Shown piece by piece: positions 60,191 through 64,000 of a stretch of DNA of 64,000 nucleotides. A model generated the notes under the pieces. That model was not told the DNA's origin. It made no database searches and saw only the letters and a list, made by a program, of their open reading frames with translations. Source of the DNA: Streptomyces natalensis ATCC 27448 (GTDB taxonomy: Bacteria > Actinomycetota > Actinomycetes > Streptomycetales > Streptomycetaceae). How positions within the stretch are numbered: the stretch's first letter is position 1; the number at the start of each line of letters is the position of its first letter. The DNA lies in assembly GCF_000935125.1 (NCBI RefSeq), contig NZ_JRKI01000008.1:62001-126000 (forward strand), written 5' to 3'. Position numbers and translations under genes: made by a program.

Positions 60191-61519
60191 TCACAAGTAC
60201 TCGGTGGGCAGCACCGGCTCGCCGCGCGAGAGCTGGGTCGCCGAGAGCGGCAGCGCGGCGCGGGCCGCGATATGACGGCTGCGGGCCGCGTCCAGCGGTT
60301 CGCGCGCCACCACCTCGCCGCCGCGCACCAGCGGCACCAGCAGCTGCCGCCCGGCCAGTTCCTCGGGCACCGGCCCGGTCCCCACCACCTCGGCCTCGGC
60401 CACACCGTCCTCGTCCGGCCGCCGCGCCGCCCACTTGCGGCCGCCCACCGAGAGCTTGCCGCCCATCGACTTCTTCGCCACCGGCCGCAGCGGCGCACCG
60501 GGCGCCTCCCTGTCGGCGCGGGCGACCAGCTTGTAGACCATCGAGCAGGTCGGATGCCCGCTGCCGGTCACCAGCTGGGTGCCGACGCCGTACGCATCCA
60601 CCGGGGCGGCGGCGAGCGAGGCGATGGCGTACTCGTCCAGGTCGCTGGTCACCACGATCTTGGTCTTCTCGGCGCCCAGCTCGTCCAGCTGCTGACGCAC
60701 CCGGTGGGCTATCAGCAGCAGATCGCCGGAGTCGATGCGGACGGCGCCCAGGCCCGGCCCGGCCACCTCCACGGCGGTGCGCACCGCCTCGGTGACGTCG
60801 AAGGTGTCCACCAGGAGCGTGGTGCCGCCGCCCAGGGTGTCGACCTGGGCGGTGAAGGCGTCGCGCTCGGTGTCGTGCAGCAGGGTGAAGGCGTGGGCGC
60901 TGGTGCCCACGGTGGGGATGTTGTAGCGGAATCCGGCCGCCAGGTCGGAGGTGGTGTGGAAGCCGCCGACGTACGCGGCGCGGGCCGCGGCCACCGCCGA
61001 CAGCTCGTGGGTGCGCCGGGCGCCCATCTCCATCAGCGGCCGGTCGCCGGCCGCCACCGCCATCCGCGAGGCCGCCGCGGCCACCGCCGAATCGTGGTTG
61101 AGGATCGAGAGGATCACCGTCTCCAGCAGGACCGCCTCGGCGAAGGTGCCCTCGACCCGCATGATCGGCGAGCCGGGGAAGTAGACCTCGCCCTCCGGAT
61201 AGCCCCAGATGTCGCCGCGGAAGCGGTAGTCGGCCAGCCAGGCGAGCGTCGGCTCGTCCAGGATGCCGCGGGCCCGCAGGAAGCCGAGGATGGTCTCGTC
61301 GAACCGGAAGTTCTCCACCGCGTCCAGGACCCGCCCGGTGCCGGCGACCACGCCGTAGCGGCGGCCCTCGGGCAGCCGGCGGGTGAAGACCTCGAAGACG
61401 GAGCGCCGGTCCGCGGTGCCCGAGCGCAACGCGGCTTGCAGCATGGTGAGTTCGTACTGGTCGGTGAAGAGCGCAGTCGACGGCACGGCCACCGGCAGCC
61501 CCAGGTCTGCTGTGTTCAT
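60191..61519 (-). CDS. pncB: Nicotinate phosphoribosyltransferase
   Basis: 442 residues. It converts nicotinate and PRPP to nicotinate mononucleotide. Typical segments: STALFTDQYELTMLQAALRS at the N-terminus, FEVFTRRLPEGRRYGVVAG, GTSAHAFTLLHD, VRIDSGDLLLIAHRVR and YGVGTQLVTGSGHPTCSMVYKL. ATG 61519 matches the family start; GGAGG is 13 bases upstream. Divergent from clpS. Confidence 0.95.
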   Translation of the reverse strand: MNTADLGLPVAVPSTALFTDQYELTMLQAALRSGTADRRSVFEVFTRRLPEGRRYGVVAGTGRVLDAVENFRFDETILGFLRARGILDEPTLAWLADYRFRGDIWGYPEGEVYFPGSPIMRVEGTFAEAVLLETVILSILNHDSAVAAAASRMAVAAGDRPLMEMGARRTHELSAVAAARAAYVGGFHTTSDLAAGFRYNIPTVGTSAHAFTLLHDTERDAFTAQVDTLGGGTTLLVDTFDVTEAVRTAVEVAGPGLGAVRIDSGDLLLIAHRVRQQLDELGAEKTKIVVTSDLDEYAIASLAAAPVDAYGVGTQLVTGSGHPTCSMVYKLVARADREAPGAPLRPVAKKSMGGKLSVGGRKWAARRPDEDGVAEAEVVGTGPVPEELAGRQLLVPLVRGGEVVAREPLDAARSRHIAARAALPLSATQLSRGEPVLPTEYL

Positions 61520-61638
61520 AACAGCGATGCTACCTCCGATACTCGTCACTTTGACGATTTCCGGTCGGGTGCACCGCCGACCCCCCGACGCGGCCCGCGC
61601 GAGGGGCGTTTGTGCGTCGCCCGCCCCCGGGTGGCAGC

Positions 61639-61947
61639 ATGGGGCGTGTGAGTGTTCCAGTGGAGATCGAGCGTCCCGAGTCGAGCGAGGCACCGTTCGA
61701 GGTCCCCGAACCCGATGTTCCATGGGTAACGATCGTCCACAACGACCCCGTGAACCTCATGAGCTATGTCTCCTACGTCTTCCAGACGTACTTCGGTTAC
61801 TCCAAGGACAAGGCCCATCAGCTGATGCTCGACGTCCACCACAAGGGCCGCGCGGTCGTCTCCAGCGGCAGCCGCGAGGAAATGGAGCGCGACGTGCAGG
61901 CCATGCACGGCTACGGCCTGTGGGCCACCCTTCAGCAGGACCGCTGA
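61639..61947 (+). CDS. clpS: ATP-dependent Clp protease adaptor ClpS
   Basis: 102 residues. The ClpS core is plain: [60 protein letters not shown]. It binds N-degron substrates and hands them to ClpC/ClpA. ATG 61639 is chosen; GTG 61648 is a near alternative. The gene overlaps the next one by TGATG, a pairing conserved in Actinobacteria. Confidence 0.95.
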   Translation: MGRVSVPVEIERPESSEAPFEVPEPDVPWVTIVHNDPVNLMSYVSYVFQTYFGYSKDKAHQLMLDVHHKGRAVVSSGSREEMERDVQAMHGYGLWATLQQDR

Positions 61948-62549
61948 TGGCCGGCCACTTCGAGCCCCTGCCCGAGGGGGGCGCCGCGGTCGCCCTCGAC
62001 GAGGTCGAGATCTCCATCCTGCGCAGCCTCGCCGTCCAGCTCATGGAGCTGCTCGGTCCGGGTGACGAGGAAACGGGGGACGAGGCCGAGGCCAAGGACC
62101 CGCTCGCCGACCTCTTCAACGACGGCCCCAGCGAACCGCCCGCCGACCCGGTCCTGGCCCGCCTCTTCCCCGACGCCTACGGCGGCCCCGACCTCGTCCC
62201 GGACGACGACGTACGCGCCGCGTCCGCCGAATTCCGCCGCTACACCGAGAACGATCTGCGCGCCCGCAAGCGCCAGGACGCCCTCGCGCTGGTCCGTGCG
62301 CTGGACGCACTCAGCCCCGGTATCGACCAGGGCGCGGTGCTGCGCCTGACGTCCGACGAGTGTCGCCAGTGGGTCGGCGCCCTCAACGACCTGCGGCTCG
62401 CCATCGGCACCCGCCTGGAGGTCACCGACGAGGAGGACGGCGGCGAGCTGCTGCGGCTGCCGGACACCGACCCGCGCAAGCCGATGGTGATGGCGTATCT
62501 GTGGCTGGGCGGACTACAGGAGACGCTCGTCGAATCGCTGATGGGCTGA
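61947..62549 (+). CDS. DUF2017 family protein
   Basis: 200 residues, soluble and strongly acidic. Begins [20 protein letters not shown]; an acidic stretch (GPGDEETGDEAEAKDPLADL) and a C-terminal helical domain (DECRQWVGALNDLRLAIGTR; YLWLGGLQETLVESLMG). It is translationally coupled to clpS, so a role in the ClpS pathway is plausible but unproven. Confidence 0.9.
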   Translation: MAGHFEPLPEGGAAVALDEVEISILRSLAVQLMELLGPGDEETGDEAEAKDPLADLFNDGPSEPPADPVLARLFPDAYGGPDLVPDDDVRAASAEFRRYTENDLRARKRQDALALVRALDALSPGIDQGAVLRLTSDECRQWVGALNDLRLAIGTRLEVTDEEDGGELLRLPDTDPRKPMVMAYLWLGGLQETLVESLMG

Positions 62550-62948
62550 GTGAGCGGCGGGGCTTGAGGATTTCGCGCCGAGAGCCTGTCCGGGGAGCCG
62601 GACGGGCCCTTGTCGTCTCGCCGGGTCCTCGCGGGGAGATACCGGGGCGAACCGCCCGGAGTGTTCGCTCAGCGGAGGCTCAAATCCGGATAACGATCGC
62701 GTCACCGCACCGGTGTGTTCCGCCGCCATTTTCGCCCTTTGTCCTATTTTCCCTGTGGCCCGGCTCACGACGCCAGTAGTTGATCTCGTAAACACCGTGA
62801 TAAATCTTCACGACCTGCCGTGTGTGACGCCACCCCTGTCACCGCGGGAGCGCTGAGCCGGCCGACCGTCGGCGTACAGGAACTCCATCCGGGGGGTCGG
62901 GACCCGACCCGGACAGACCGGGTCGGAATGGAGAAAGGCGCACCACTC
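62550..62948. other. Intergenic leader region of the amino-acid permease gene
   Basis: 399 bases without a gene. A hairpin-like GTCCG/CGGAC sits at about 62588-62603 (CTGTCCGG, a weak relative of the intergenic repeat). The stretch around 62780-62810 is AT-richer (CTCGTAAACACCGTGATAAATC), the probable promoter area. The end carries the alternative hairpins listed separately. Confidence 0.5.
62894..62926 (+). promoter_or_regulatory. Alternative hairpins before the amino-acid permease start
   Basis: CCGACCC (62904-62910) can pair with GGGTCGG upstream (62894-62900) or with GGGTCGG downstream (62920-62926; extended CCGACCCGG/CCGGGTCGG). The downstream hairpin ends 22 bases before ATG 62949, just ahead of GGAGAAAGG. 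Confidence 0.5.
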
Positions 62949-64000
62949 ATGACCTCAGTGCAGGTCGAAAAGCAACACGACGGCAACGAGGCCGCTGGAG
63001 ACGCCTCCGAAGAGGGCTACCAGCGGGGTCTGGGAAACCGCCAGATCCAGATGATCGCCATTGGCGGTGCCATTGGTACCGGTCTGTTCCTGGGCGCGGG
63101 CAAGGCCATTTCCATGGCCGGTCCGAGCATTATTCTGGCCTATGCCCTCGTCGGCATGGTCATCTTCTTCATCATGCGGGCCCTGGGCGAACTGCTCATG
63201 TACCGGCCCGTTTCCGGCTCCTTCTCCGAGTACGGACGCGAATTCCTCGGCCCGTTCGTCGGCTTTGTGACCGGCTGGACCTACTGGCTCTTCTGGGTCG
63301 TCACCGGCATTACCGAAGTGACCGCCGCGGCCACCTACGTCCAGTACTGGAACAAGGACATACCGCAATGGGTCTCGGCACTCGTCTTCACCTGTGCGCT
63401 CTTCGGTATCAACCTGATTTCCGTCAAGATCTTCGGTGAGCTGGAATTCTGGTTCTCGATGGTCAAGGTCACCGCGATCATCGGCATGATCCTCATCGGC
63501 CTCGGCGTCATCACGCTCGGTTTCTCCAACGCCGGTGACACCGCGTCCTTCGCCAATCTCTGGTCCCACGGCGGCTTCTTCCCCAAGGGCATCGGCGGCA
63601 CGCTGATGACGCTCCAGATCGTGATGTTCGCCTTCCTCGCCGTCGAACTCGTCGGCGTCACCGCGGGCGAGGCGACCAACCCGAAGAAGGTCCTGCCCAA
63701 GGCGATCAACACCGTGCCGTGGCGGATCGGCCTCTTCTACATCGGCGCGCTCATCATCATCCTGTCCGTCGTCAGCTGGACGGTCTTCAAGCCGGGCGTC
63801 AGCCCCTTCGTCGCCGCCTTCCAGCAGATCGGCCTGCCGGCCGGCGCGGGCATCGTCAACTTCGTCGTGCTGACCGCCGCGCTCTCCTCGGCGAACTCCG
63901 GTATGTACTCCACCGGCCGCATGCTGCGCGACCTCGCGCTCAACGGCCAGGGCCCGAAGTTCTTCACCCGGCTCAGCAAGAACGGCCTGCCCACCTGGGG
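62949..64000 (+). CDS. Amino-acid permease, AAT family (partial, 3' end beyond window)
   Basis: At least 350 residues. Cytoplasmic N-terminus (MTSVQVEKQHDGNEAAGDAS), then the APC-superfamily helix 1 motif NRQIQMIAIGGAIGTGLFLG and the AAT hallmark segments MRALGELLMYRPVSGSFSEYG, VELVGVTAGEATNPKKVLPK and SSANSGMYSTGRMLRDLA. It is a proton-coupled amino-acid importer close to the AnsP/GabP/CycA group; the exact substrate is unclear. GAGAAAGG precedes ATG 62949. The reading frame is still open at the window end. Confidence 0.92.
   Translation, partial: MTSVQVEKQHDGNEAAGDASEEGYQRGLGNRQIQMIAIGGAIGTGLFLGAGKAISMAGPSIILAYALVGMVIFFIMRALGELLMYRPVSGSFSEYGREFLGPFVGFVTGWTYWLFWVVTGITEVTAAATYVQYWNKDIPQWVSALVFTCALFGINLISVKIFGELEFWFSMVKVTAIIGMILIGLGVITLGFSNAGDTASFANLWSHGGFFPKGIGGTLMTLQIVMFAFLAVELVGVTAGEATNPKKVLPKAINTVPWRIGLFYIGALIIILSVVSWTVFKPGVSPFVAAFQQIGLPAGAGIVNFVVLTAALSSANSGMYSTGRMLRDLALNGQGPKFFTRLSKNGLPTW

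Noticed and set aside
62786..62806. GTAAACACCGTGATAAA before the permease gene as a GlnR box
   Set aside because: The half-sites do not match gTnAC-N6-GaAAC well, in contrast to the sites at 9729 and 11327.

Overview
The window is high-GC actinobacterial chromosome, almost certainly Streptomyces. The evidence is codon bias with G/C at third positions, many GTG starts, an SsgA-like sporulation protein, a sigma/anti-sigma pair, an NnaR-type nitrate regulator, a tmRNA tag of the ANTKRDS...ALAA type and a gene order matching the conserved Streptomyces core (prfB, ftsE, ftsX, ctp, smpB, ssrA ... narK, nnaR ... HelD-like gene, malic enzyme, hup, murA ... hppD ... ssgG ... pncA/pncB, clpS). It reads as a core chromosomal segment. 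No insertion sequence, prophage, CRISPR array or rRNA was seen.

Layout. 1-5960: end of prfB, an LAETG sortase-anchored repeat protein, a small zinc-ribbon membrane protein, the division pair ftsE-ftsX, an S41 protease, and smpB next to its partner ssrA (trans-translation). 6200-9670: less conserved block with an MFS exporter divergent from a LysR regulator, and a lipoprotein. 9800-12650: nitrate transporter narK and nnaR, each preceded by a GlnR-box-like site. 12800-14870: CGNR protein, then a SigU-like sigma factor with its overlapping ZAS anti-sigma factor. 15066-19925: HelD-type RNA polymerase-associated helicase, malic enzyme, HU. 20158-24485: HAD hydrolase, murA, YqgE-like protein, unknown protein. 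24524-28941: LysR/MFS divergent pair, DUF3039, GH20 hexosaminidase. 29248-34890: three-subunit xanthine-dehydrogenase-like operon with unusual features. 35234-41153: tRNA-Cys, secreted beta-propeller-like protein, MFS transporter, SF2 helicase. 41445-43427: IclR regulator, Lon-like membrane protease, secreted protein. 43556-47439: four-gene overlapping osmoprotectant ABC operon. 47456-50684: Lrp regulator divergent from hppD, then a GlcD-like oxidase. 50770-55994: L7/L12-like membrane protein, flavin disulfide reductase-like protein, ssgG, two RDD membrane proteins, small membrane protein. 56409-59383: secreted M6 metalloprotease and an unknown protein. 59436-62549: NAD salvage (pncA, pncB), then clpS with a DUF2017 partner. 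62949-end: amino-acid permease cut by the window edge.

Most striking non-gene structure: a REP-like 30-nt palindromic element occurs at 30158, 38946 and 44546. In two places it looks like an insertion relative to a related copy lacking it. One of these is inside an approximately 400-bp imperfect palindrome, and the third copy lies inside the coding sequence of an ABC lipoprotein. Several leaders (HelD-like gene, amino-acid permease) contain mutually exclusive pairings that could control translation or termination. The molybdenum subunit of the xanthine-dehydrogenase-like operon lacks the expected catalytic GxGE glutamate, and its iron-sulfur partner carries an approximately 535-residue His/Gly-rich low-complexity extension. 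All family assignments come from reading motifs and recalled synteny; no database search was run.
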